From: Bacteroidaceae bacterium
GTDB taxonomy: Bacteria; Bacteroidota; Bacteroidia; Bacteroidales; Bacteroidaceae
Direction of reading: 5' to 3'
NCBI GenBank assembly: GCA_900768625.1
Contig: CAAGDO010000254.1
Location: 1-26,651, forward strand
DNA: 26,651 nucleotides
Both the position numbers and the translations under genes were made by a program. The notes below the pieces were generated by a model. The model was given only the letters and a program-made list of their open reading frames with translations. It did not search any database and was not told the origin of the DNA. Below are positions 15,519-22,707 of the stretch, in pieces. Each line of letters opens with the position of its first letter. Position 1 is the stretch's first letter.

Positions 15519-17549
15519 TTATCCATTCATCGAAGCCAGGAATTCCTGATTGTCCCGTGTCTTCTCAAGCTGCGTTCTCATCGCCGTCATGGCCTCCACA
15601 GGAGTCATCTCCGAGATGAAACTGCGATAGACCCACATACGCTTGAGTGTCATATCATCCAGCAGCAAATCGTCGCGACGTGTTGACGAAGCAGCAATAT
15701 TGACAGCAGGGAAGATACGCTTGTTGGCAATGGAGCGATCGAGCTGGAGTTCCATGTTACCCGTACCCTTGAATTCCTCGAAGATCACTTCGTCCATCTT
15801 CGAACCCGTGTCGATCAAAGCCGTAGCGATGATGGTCAGCGAACCGCCACCCTCGATGTTACGAGCCGCACCGAAGAAACGTTTCGGCTTCTGCAAGGCA
15901 TTGGCGTCAACACCACCCGAAAGAATCTTACCCGAGGTCGGAGCCACCGTGTTGTAAGCGCGAGCCAGTCGGGTGATGGAGTCAAGGAAAATCACGACAT
16001 CGTGACCGCACTCAACCATTCTCTTCGCCTTGTCAAGCACAATGCCTGCAATCTTCACGTGGCGTGCTGCAGGCTCATCGAAGGTTGAAGCAATCACTTC
16101 CGCCTTCACCGTGCGCATCATATCCGTCACTTCCTCCGGACGCTCGTCGATGAGCAGCATCATGAGATAAGTGTCAGGATGATTCTCCGCAATGGCATTG
16201 GCAATGTCCTTCATCAACATCGTCTTACCCGTTTTGGGCTGTGCGACAATCAGTGCACGCTGTCCCTTACCGATCGGGCTCACCAAGTCCACCACGCGGC
16301 GCGAAAGACTGTCGTTGCCATGTCCCGAACACAACTTGAATTTCTCTTCCGGGAAAAGCGGTGTCAGGTGTTCGAAGGAAACACGGTCACGCACCTCGTT
16401 CGGCGTCAGTCCGTTGATATAGTCGATGTCCATCAGTGCGAAGAACTTCTCTCCCTCTCTGGGAATCTTCACCTTACCCTGCACGACATCGCCCGGCTTC
16501 AAGCCAAACTGACGGATCTGGAAGGGGGACACATAGATATCATCGGGCGAAGCCAGATAGTTATAGTCAGAGGAACGAAGGAAACCGAATCCTTCAGGCA
16601 CAATTTCGAGCACGCCGCGTCCGTCGAGCAGATGATCCGTGGGCATCTGCATCGGTGCATACATCGGAGCCGCCATTGCAGGCTGAGGTGCGGAGGAATT
16701 AAATGGCATCTTATTATCCTGCGACTGCTGCATACGAGCCTGCATGACAGGATCATCGCGGAAGCGGTGGAATTTCGGGCGAACCGGCATTTCCTCCTGC
16801 ATGTAGGGAGCCATGTCGGCAGGATCCGGATTGTTGTCATCGAGTTGGGGCACATTCAGTTCGTTGCCTTCAAACATGACGGGGATATCCTTCACGATGA
16901 TGAAATCATCCGTATTGTTGGGATTCTCACTTTTGAGTTTTTCAAAATTCCCATTTTCTCCTTGAGGGGCAGACCCAGCCGATTCAGCGTTGGTGTCCGT
17001 TATTCCCCCGTTGGGCTGATTGTCAGTTTCTTTCTGACTGGCAGCCTCAATCTGATGGGCGAGAAAATCAGGAATATCCGTGTGCTGCTCATCCTGCGCC
17101 GTGGCTTTCTCCTGTTCTTCAGCCTGTGCCGCTTTCTCAGCTTCAGCCTTCAGACGCTCCTCTTCAGCCCTTTTCGCAGCTTCGCGTGCAGCAACCTCAG
17201 CTTTGGTGGGTCGTCCGCGTTTACGCTTCACAGGGAGCACAACGGGCGCCTCTTCTTCAGCAGCAGGTGCCACATCATCCTTCGCTTCCTCCTCCTGATG
17301 GGGAGGTTGGGCTTCGACGGGGTGAAGGTCAGAAGTGAAAATATGGTTAGCCACGTCTTTTTTCACGATACGCGTTCGTTTTTTGGTCGTGCCCGCATTT
17401 TCCTCTTCATTTCCGGGGCCTTCGACGATAGCATTTATGATGTCGTCTCTTGACGCTTCATGGTCAAGAGTCATGTTCAGCTGTTCGGCAATTGCAGCGA
17501 GTTCTTCATCACTTTTTTCAAGCAACTGCTCTTTGGTTATATTTGCCAT
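15519..17549 (-). CDS. rho: Transcription termination factor Rho with long disordered insert
   Basis: A 676-residue Rho, about 250 residues longer than E. coli Rho (419). Residues 1-48 are the Rho N-terminal helical domain (MANITKEQLLEKSDEELAAI). Then comes an insert of roughly 270 residues: an acidic/proline part, an AT-hook-like KRKRGRPTKAEV, a charged Ala/Glu/Lys helix, then a Gln/Asn/Met/Pro-rich stretch. RNA binding resumes at GVLEIVPEGFGFLRSSDYNY, and the ATPase core carries Walker A PKTGKT (GKT at 441-443), Walker B DVVIFLDSITRLARAYN (Asp 523), and the Q/R-loop and ASSTRRDDLL segments. Rho is the hexameric RNA translocase that ends transcripts. Such inserts are typical of Bacteroidetes; in B. 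thetaiotaomicron the Rho insert has been reported to drive condensate formation. ATG 17549 is chosen because the domain starts there. Confidence 0.96.
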   Translation of the reverse strand: MANITKEQLLEKSDEELAAIAEQLNMTLDHEASRDDIINAIVEGPGNEEENAGTTKKRTRIVKKDVANHIFTSDLHPVEAQPPHQEEEAKDDVAPAAEEEAPVVLPVKRKRGRPTKAEVAAREAAKRAEEERLKAEAEKAAQAEEQEKATAQDEQHTDIPDFLAHQIEAASQKETDNQPNGGITDTNAESAGSAPQGENGNFEKLKSENPNNTDDFIIVKDIPVMFEGNELNVPQLDDNNPDPADMAPYMQEEMPVRPKFHRFRDDPVMQARMQQSQDNKMPFNSSAPQPAMAAPMYAPMQMPTDHLLDGRGVLEIVPEGFGFLRSSDYNYLASPDDIYVSPFQIRQFGLKPGDVVQGKVKIPREGEKFFALMDIDYINGLTPNEVRDRVSFEHLTPLFPEEKFKLCSGHGNDSLSRRVVDLVSPIGKGQRALIVAQPKTGKTMLMKDIANAIAENHPDTYLMMLLIDERPEEVTDMMRTVKAEVIASTFDEPAARHVKIAGIVLDKAKRMVECGHDVVIFLDSITRLARAYNTVAPTSGKILSGGVDANALQKPKRFFGAARNIEGGGSLTIIATALIDTGSKMDEVIFEEFKGTGNMELQLDRSIANKRIFPAVNIAASSTRRDDLLLDDMTLKRMWVYRSFISEMTPVEAMTAMRTQLEKTRDNQEFLASMNG

Positions 17550-17898
17550 AAATTGGGATTGGTTGTTTCTGTCGTTGGAAGCAAGTTCACTAAAAATCCG
17601 TCGCATAGAGCGTCAGCTTGCGGTATAAAAGGCAAACGACACACATTTTTCGTGATGCCATTCTTATCGCTTATTCAGGGGGGGGGAGGGAGTCGAGCGT
17701 AGAGAAAACGACATGACATGCTATATACACATATCGGGGGATATACGCACGTAGGCTGACTGGCTCACGCCTTGCGATTTGAAAGAACTTGCTGGAATAT
17801 TGGATTTTTTAAACGTAAAGGGCAGGCTGCCGCGAATTTACGCGAGCCATCTCCACCATGAAGGTATAAATGAATCGGAGAGAACCTTTGTCCCTTAT
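17550..17898 (-). promoter_or_regulatory. Long 5' leader of rho
   Basis: From the likely promoter (17905-17931) to the rho ATG is about 350 nt without a convincing gene. Read as mRNA it includes a C-rich, G-poor tract (complement of 17678-17690: CCC, one T, then nine C) and a small ATATC/GATAT hairpin near 17737. Rho genes are often autoregulated by termination within their leaders, and C-rich unstructured RNA is what Rho binds. Attenuation here is an inference. Confidence 0.4.
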
Positions 17899-17904
17899 TG
17901 ATTG

Positions 17905-17931
17905 CAAAGGTAATATTTTATTTTTTCACAA
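17905..17931 (-). promoter_or_regulatory. Promoter for rho
   Basis: On the minus strand TACCTTTG (17912 down to 17905) matches TAnnTTTG exactly, and a TTG (17931-17929) lies 16 bp upstream, close to the usual 17-23. It is the only such element between rho and pyrF on this strand that I can see. An adjacent ACCTTTG/CAAAGGT inverted repeat (17885-17911) overlaps the -7 box. Confidence 0.55.
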
Positions 17932-17934
17932 CGA

Positions 17935-18523
17935 TGTTTTATCCCCAGTTTTTTATGCGTCATTCGTGAAAAAGACGAACATATAGACATTTTCCGCTTC
18001 CTTCTCCCATCAAAACAGTCCCCGATAAGGACCGCGAAGCAAGGGATGAAAAAAGAAACGTGCAATTGCCGTCACTTCCCGCTTCCCCAACAGGCTGCAG
18101 AAAGAAAATTCTTCCCCTGCACCAGCCGAAAGGAATGCGATCGAATGAACTACAATCACACGTTCCTCAAAATGAAAAAAAGGCAATCACCTATGCATTT
18201 CCTTTGCCGCAACGGCCACTTCGCCGTCGATGCGCACCTACACCGGATATACACCAGGAAGCAAATCCTCACAACCTGTTCTCGAAGGGACGGACAAAGT
18301 TGTTGAACTGATTGACATAGTCGTCTGAGGCATCCATACAATAATGAAATTCAAGATTTGCCATTATTTTTGAGGCTGTTTTGGGCCTTGAAGAGGGAGT
18401 GTAGCGAGCCACACGACCGACGAAGGGCAAAAACAACCAAAAGGAAAAGGAGAAGATTGAATGCAGAAGAGCTCAGACTCTCAATCCTTCGTCAGAAAAG
18501 TTCAGACGACTTCAATGTCCCGA
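17935..18523. other. Spacer between rho and pyrF with no supported gene
   Basis: About 590 bp without a gene I would defend. The minus strand, downstream of pyrF, carries a 31-codon frame (18269-18364, beginning MANLEFHYCMDASDD) and, in another frame, a protein-like stretch CEDLLPGVYPV, a TAG stop, then VRIDGEVAVAAKEMHR (about 18187-18279). They read like residues of a decayed gene. Near 18455-18485 a GATTGA..TCAATC inverted repeat followed (minus strand) by T-rich sequence may be the pyrF terminator. A TTATCCCCA at 17940 is one base off a DnaA box but stands alone. Confidence 0.35.
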
Positions 18524-19348
18524 TCAGAAAATGCGTTCGAGCTCTTTGGCCATTTCCTGCTGGAGTTCCTTGGCCTTCTCCCCTGCCACCTTGGCGAAGT
18601 TCTCCGTGTGGTCAGCATAGATGATGCCACGTGAGGAGTTGACGAGGAGTCCGCATTCGTCCGTCATGCCATATTCACACACCTCCTGCAGCGAACCGCC
18701 CTGAGCTCCCACACCGGGAACAAGCAGGAAATGCTTCGGGGCAACGGCACGGATATCGGCAAAGAGGCTGCCCTGCGTGGCACCGACAACATACATCATG
18801 TTCTCATCGTTGCCCCACTGCTGGGAAACGCGCAGCACCTTTTCAAACAGGCGCTCACCCTCTTTGCTCTCCGTCAGCTGGAAGTCATGGGAACCCTTGT
18901 TGCTCGTGAGCGCCAGGAGCACCACCCATTTTCCTTCATACTGCAGGAAGGGCGTCACGCTGTCCTCACCCATGTACGGAGCGACCGTCAAGGCGTCAAC
19001 CTGCGACTCCTCGAAGAAGGTACGCGCATACATGGCAGACGTGTTGCCGATATCGCCACGCTTGGCATCGGCAATGATCAGCTGGTCAGGATAGTTCTCC
19101 TTCAGATACTTCACGGTGCGCTCGAAGGCCATCCAACCCTTGACGCCAAAGCATTCGTAGAAGGCAAGGTTGGGCTTGTAGGCCACGCAGTAGGGAGCCG
19201 TCGCATCGATAATGGCCTTGTTGAAGGCAAAGATGGGGTCCTCTTCCTCCAGCAGATGCTGAGGCACCTTCTTGAGGTCCGTGTCGAGACCCACGCAGAG
19301 GAAAGACTTCTTCGCCTTTATGTTGTTGATGAGCTGTTGCTTGTTCAT
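18524..19348 (-). CDS. pyrF: Orotidine 5'-phosphate decarboxylase
   Basis: A 274-residue OMP decarboxylase of the longer (type 2, mycobacterial-like) class, which makes UMP from OMP in the last step of pyrimidine synthesis. The charge-network motif DAKRGDIGNT has D94, K96 and D99, the Asp-Lys-Asp array of the active site; K58 in YKPNLAFYE is the other conserved lysine. VPGVGAQGG forms the phosphate-binding loop. The ATG at 19348 gives the normal N-terminus (MNKQQLINNIKAKKSFLCVG); the frame extends upstream to 19411 but would overlap the GH25 gene end. The GH25 gene ends 49 bp upstream on the same strand, so the two may share an mRNA. Confidence 0.95.
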   Translation of the reverse strand: MNKQQLINNIKAKKSFLCVGLDTDLKKVPQHLLEEEDPIFAFNKAIIDATAPYCVAYKPNLAFYECFGVKGWMAFERTVKYLKENYPDQLIIADAKRGDIGNTSAMYARTFFEESQVDALTVAPYMGEDSVTPFLQYEGKWVVLLALTSNKGSHDFQLTESKEGERLFEKVLRVSQQWGNDENMMYVVGATQGSLFADIRAVAPKHFLLVPGVGAQGGSLQEVCEYGMTDECGLLVNSSRGIIYADHTENFAKVAGEKAKELQQEMAKELERIF

Positions 19349-19397
19349 ATTGCTTGATTGTTTACGTTGTTCTTTTTTCTCTTTGATAAGCGGATGA

Positions 19398-20294
19398 TCA
19401 ATCCTCATCATCCTCTTCCGGGAGGCACAACCTTCTCAGGTCATACATCGAGCCGTTATAGATGTTCAGGTCGACCTGACCCTTGATGCCGTCCAATTTT
19501 CCGCAGTCCGTGTGTTGCCAGAACTTCCAGGCACCCTTATAGACGAGATTGTGGACGTAGTAGTGGGCAATCCAGTAGGGATAACGTTGGAAATTCTCCG
19601 TGTTGAGGTAAGCCTCCTTGAACTTATAGTTCGTATAGAGAATGGGAGGCACGCCATATTTCTCCTCAACCATGTCGAGCCACGCCTTGGCAGCCTTCTG
19701 CAGTTGCGCGGCATTGAGGTCACCCTTCTCTTCGATGTCGAGCACCGGCGGCAGATCTCCGGGTTCGAGATGCACCTGCTTGAGGAAATAGGCCGCCTGT
19801 TCACGTGCCGGGACAGCAGGTTTGAAATAATGATAAGCCCCTCGGATCATCCCGTTCTCGCGGGCTTCGAAGAAATTGTCATTGAAATTCTCGTCCATGC
19901 AGCTTCGTCCTTCCGTCGCTTTGATGAACACGAAACTGACACCTTCCTTTCCGATGCTGGCCTTCGAGAGCTTTTCCCAGTCGATGTCCCCCTGATGGTG
20001 ACTGATGTCAATGCCGCGGATACTGTAGCCCTCAGGATAGATCTCATTGCCATACCGCGCCTGCCACTTCGAACGGAAGGGGGCAAACACATAGATATAG
20101 GCAAAATAACCCAAAAGACCCGCAACCGCAAGGACACCCAGCCGAATCAGCAGCGTCTGCACCAAATGGCGATAGTCCGGACGCTTCTTCCCCCGCCCGT
20201 TTCGTCTTCGGGGCGCACGCTTCGCCACCGACGGCCTGCCGGCTGCCGGACGTTTGCGTGGAGAAGATGGTTTTCGTGCGCTGGGATGAATCAT
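19398..20294 (-). CDS. GH25 lysozyme-like glycoside hydrolase, membrane anchored
   Basis: A 298-residue protein with an unusual front: about 46 very basic residues (Arg/Lys/Pro-rich, such as KRAPRRRNGRGKKRPD), then one transmembrane helix (about 47-70), then a GH25 (Chalaropsis-type lysozyme) domain facing the periplasm. Catalytic-type acids are D96 in RGIDISHHQGDIDW, D186 and E188 in PPVLDIEE, and D275 in GQVDLNIYNG, all in the expected order. GH25 enzymes cleave the MurNAc-GlcNAc bond of peptidoglycan, so a role in wall remodelling or recycling is likely. The C-terminus is acidic (PEEDDED). It lies between pfp and pyrF on the same strand; neither neighbour explains it. Start codon: no better alternative is seen downstream before the TM helix. 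Confidence 0.9.
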   Translation of the reverse strand: MIHPSARKPSSPRKRPAAGRPSVAKRAPRRRNGRGKKRPDYRHLVQTLLIRLGVLAVAGLLGYFAYIYVFAPFRSKWQARYGNEIYPEGYSIRGIDISHHQGDIDWEKLSKASIGKEGVSFVFIKATEGRSCMDENFNDNFFEARENGMIRGAYHYFKPAVPAREQAAYFLKQVHLEPGDLPPVLDIEEKGDLNAAQLQKAAKAWLDMVEEKYGVPPILYTNYKFKEAYLNTENFQRYPYWIAHYYVHNLVYKGAWKFWQHTDCGKLDGIKGQVDLNIYNGSMYDLRRLCLPEEDDED

Positions 20295-20378
20295 GCTGTT
20301 TGTGTCGAAAGGGGGGATATCGTATGGATGGGAGAAGGTGGGAAAAAGGGAAGCCCAGGAGAAACGGGCTGATTGTCA

Positions 20379-20416
20379 ACGAGGGTTACGCCGCACATTG
20401 GCAGCGTAACCCTCGT
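20379..20416 (-). terminator. Perfect hairpin after the phosphofructokinase gene
   Basis: ACGAGGGTTACGC (20379-20391) and its exact complement (20404-20416) form a 13-bp stem with a 12-nt loop, about 108 bp downstream of the pfp stop on the minus strand. No T tract follows on that strand (TTGACAATC), so it would be a Rho-dependent or processing-type 3' end rather than a classical terminator. The remaining 20295-20523 spacer shows nothing else. Confidence 0.5.
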
Positions 20417-20523
20417 CAGATGGAATGTCAACAAGTGCGATGTCCGATTTCAGCCTTCAGGAAGCGCATGAACCGGACTTGCCGGAAGCGCAGAACGGGT
20501 CGGTCCTGCGTTTCGGGCTTTCA

Positions 20524-22164
20524 TCACTTGCCCTGCTCGAGCTTGAGCGTCATGGTGCACTGGTCGCACACTTCGCTCGGGCCGAAGTACTGGATGGGAC
20601 CGGGATAGACGAAGCGGGTGTTCAAAGCCCAGTCTTCGCGATGAGCGGCGAATTCCTTGAAGGGAGCGCCATCGAGGAGAACGAGAGCCTTGCGGATAAC
20701 GGGCTTCATTTCACCGTTACGCTGCTCCATGTTCATCATCATCGTGATGGGCACACCGCCTGCGACCCATTCTTCTGCAGGTGCAGTCGTGTTCTTGACG
20801 ATAGCCATGTAGCCCGTCTTGCCGTTGGCAACGAGCTGTGCGGCGCTCGTACCGAGAGCGTAGCAATAGTCAGCGTCGTAGTTGGAAGGAGCGGCGCAAC
20901 GTCCTTCGTAACCGAAGAAGTGATGCTGTGCGGCGAACTTGCCGACGAACTTGCCTTCCTTCTTCCAGGCAGCGAGCTTCTTGCCCACCATTTCGCTGAG
21001 GAGCTTCTCCGTCTCGATGAGGGACACCTGAACGTTTCCGTGGGGGTCACGCTCCATGGAGAGCTGCTTGGCCACACCTTCGGGGAGGCTTTCGTAGATG
21101 GCAGCATTCTCCTTGCTCAGGTGGCTGATGATCCACTGGCGCTGGTCGTCGGCAGCCACGCCGGCAGCCTCGGGAGTGGCGAGCAGGTCGTTCAGCTCGG
21201 CGATGAGCTTCTTCATGGCGGGGATGAACTCGATAAGGCCCTCGGGGATGAGCACCGTACCGAAGTTGTTGCCGTTCTCGGCACGCTTGGCGACAACACC
21301 GGCGATGTACGTCACGATGTCGTCGAGCGTCTGGTTCTTGGCCTCGACTTCCTCACTCACGATGCACACGTTGGGCTGGCACTGGAGTGCGCATTCCAAA
21401 GCGATGTGGCTGGCCGAGCGGCCCATGAGCTTGATGAAGTGCCAGTACTTGCGGGCTGAGTTGGCATCACGCTGGATATTGCCGATGACTTCTGCATAAG
21501 TCTTGCAAGCCGTGTCGAAACCGAAGGAAGTCTCGATCTGGTCGTTCTTGAGGTCACCGTCGATCGTCTTGGGGCAGCCGATAACCTGCACGCCATAGTT
21601 CTTGGCAGCATAGTATTCAGCGAGCACGCAGGCGTTCGTGTTCGAGTCGTCGCCACCGATGATGACGATGGCCTTGATGCCGAGTTCGCGGATGATTTCA
21701 AGTCCGCTTTCGAACTGCTCCTCCTTCTCGAGCTTCGTACGTCCTGAACCGATCATGTCGAAACCGCCCGTGTTGCGGTATTCGTCGATGACGGCGTCAG
21801 TCAGTTCGATGTACTTGTGGTCAACCAAGCCGCCGGGACCCATGAGAAAACCATAGAGCTTGTTTCCTGCATTCTGCTTCTTGAGTTCGTCGTAAAGGCC
21901 ACAGATCACGTTGTGACCGCCAGGAGCCTGACCTCCGGAGAGGATGATGCCGATGTTCATCGGAGCATATTCCTTCTTTTCGTCGCTGGGAACGAACTCA
22001 ACGAGGGGCATACCATAAGTGTTGGGGAAGAGAGCCTTGATTTCCTCCTGGTTGCCAACACTCTGAGTGGGTGCGCCTTCCTTGATGCTCACGTTTCCGC
22101 GAAGACCTGCGGGGAGTTTGGGCTGATAGGCAGCGCGCGCAATCTGTAATGCACTTTTTTCCAT
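20524..22164 (-). CDS. pfp: Diphosphate-dependent fructose-6-phosphate 1-phosphotransferase
   Basis: A 546-residue long-form PPi-PFK. It interconverts fructose 6-phosphate and fructose 1,6-bisphosphate using pyrophosphate instead of ATP, a reversible glycolytic step in the cytoplasm. PPi specificity shows in GGDD (170-173, where ATP enzymes have GGDG) and in the lysine of PKTIDGD (198-204), both of which block ATP binding. MGRSASHI (247-254) is the substrate loop. The N-terminal ILSGGQAPGGHN (74-85) is the usual nucleotide-binding-like loop. Length and the AWKKEGKFVGKF..HHFFGYEGR segment are those of the long group found in Bacteroidetes, spirochaetes and plants. Strong codon bias suggests high expression. 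A -7 element lies about 90 bp upstream. Confidence 0.96.
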   Translation of the reverse strand: MEKSALQIARAAYQPKLPAGLRGNVSIKEGAPTQSVGNQEEIKALFPNTYGMPLVEFVPSDEKKEYAPMNIGIILSGGQAPGGHNVICGLYDELKKQNAGNKLYGFLMGPGGLVDHKYIELTDAVIDEYRNTGGFDMIGSGRTKLEKEEQFESGLEIIRELGIKAIVIIGGDDSNTNACVLAEYYAAKNYGVQVIGCPKTIDGDLKNDQIETSFGFDTACKTYAEVIGNIQRDANSARKYWHFIKLMGRSASHIALECALQCQPNVCIVSEEVEAKNQTLDDIVTYIAGVVAKRAENGNNFGTVLIPEGLIEFIPAMKKLIAELNDLLATPEAAGVAADDQRQWIISHLSKENAAIYESLPEGVAKQLSMERDPHGNVQVSLIETEKLLSEMVGKKLAAWKKEGKFVGKFAAQHHFFGYEGRCAAPSNYDADYCYALGTSAAQLVANGKTGYMAIVKNTTAPAEEWVAGGVPITMMMNMEQRNGEMKPVIRKALVLLDGAPFKEFAAHREDWALNTRFVYPGPIQYFGPSEVCDQCTMTLKLEQGK

Positions 22165-22252
22165 AATGAATGTACGTCTATACGTTTGTTAAAAATGTTT
22201 CCGATTGAAGCCCGTGGAGCGGTATTTTCCGCATACCATGGCTTTACGCGAG

Positions 22253-22260
22253 CAAAAATA
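22253..22260 (-). promoter_or_regulatory. Possible -7 promoter element for pfp
   Basis: Minus-strand TATTTTTG (22260 down to 22253) fits TAnnTTTG and would give a leader of about 80 nt. No -33 TTG is found at the right distance (nearest is 12 bp away), and the sequence around is T-rich, so a chance match is possible. Confidence 0.4.
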
Positions 22261-22457
22261 CTGTTTTTTTCGCAATTCTCCCCCATTCTTATGCCTAAAA
22301 AAAACGAAATCAACATGTTTCTTCAAAAGAACACAAGAACTTCGCGCATCTCCCCCCGCACCGCTCCGCCCCTCTCCCCCTCCTCTTCCCTTTTGGCCGG
22401 CAAAGACCGAAGAGAAAACAAACAAGGGGACGGAAGAAAAACTTTGAAAAAATATCG

Positions 22458-22465
22458 TAACTTTG
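22458..22465 (+). promoter_or_regulatory. -7 promoter element for the porin gene
   Basis: TAACTTTG is an exact TAnnTTTG match and the same octamer as before lolA and gyrA. Transcription would start near 22472, giving a long leader of about 236 nt before the ATG at 22708. No good -33 element is present (TTTG at 22443-22446 is only 11 bp away). Confidence 0.55.
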
Positions 22466-22487
22466 CATTTTGAATGTTTAGGGTAAC

Positions 22488-22564
22488 GCTCCCGTCCCCC
22501 AGGTGCCAGACCCGGAGGGCAGGACAGAATGAAGCCGTCCGATGAGGGGGGGAGCACAAGCTCC
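22488..22564 (+). promoter_or_regulatory. GC-rich structured segment in the porin leader
   Basis: The leader can fold into a three-way junction. P1 pairs GCTCC and CCCCC (22488-22492, 22496-22500, bulge CGT) with GGGGG and GGAGC (22546-22555). P2 is TGCC/GGCA (22504-22507, 22518-22521). P3 is GGAC/GTCC (22522-22525, 22537-22540). The GGAGC of P1 can instead pair with GCTCC at 22560-22564 in a hairpin with an ACAA loop, so the two structures exclude each other. I do not recognise a known riboswitch; it lacks the GGAA/AGCAG core of SRP RNA and the cobalamin and TPP boxes. Confidence 0.35.
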
Positions 22565-22707
22565 GGACCATTCCTCCTCAAAAAAGCCCCGACGACTCCC
22601 CATATCCTCTCCGCGCAAAACAACATAACAACCATATAAAAACTTGAAACCGTTCGCCCTGCGCCGTGTCCTTCCCCCAACGCGCACCCCGGACGAATCC
22701 CCAAGCA

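Noticed and set aside
16179..17453. 424-codon plus-strand frame opposite rho
   Set aside because: It is the shadow of the rho codon pattern; the minus strand has unmistakable Rho motifs.
17940..17948. DnaA-box-like TTATCCCCA near rho
   Set aside because: A single box with one mismatch and no cluster; not evidence for an origin.
18046..18311. Plus-strand 80-90 codon frames in the rho-pyrF spacer
   Set aside because: Cys/His/Arg-rich random-looking text, no promoter and two competing frames.
20425..21459. 344-codon plus-strand frame opposite pfp
   Set aside because: Its sequence is the reverse of a highly biased coding region and shows no motif of its own.
22488..22564. Small SRP RNA
   Set aside because: The GGAA tetraloop and AGCAG internal-loop core of SRP RNA are absent.
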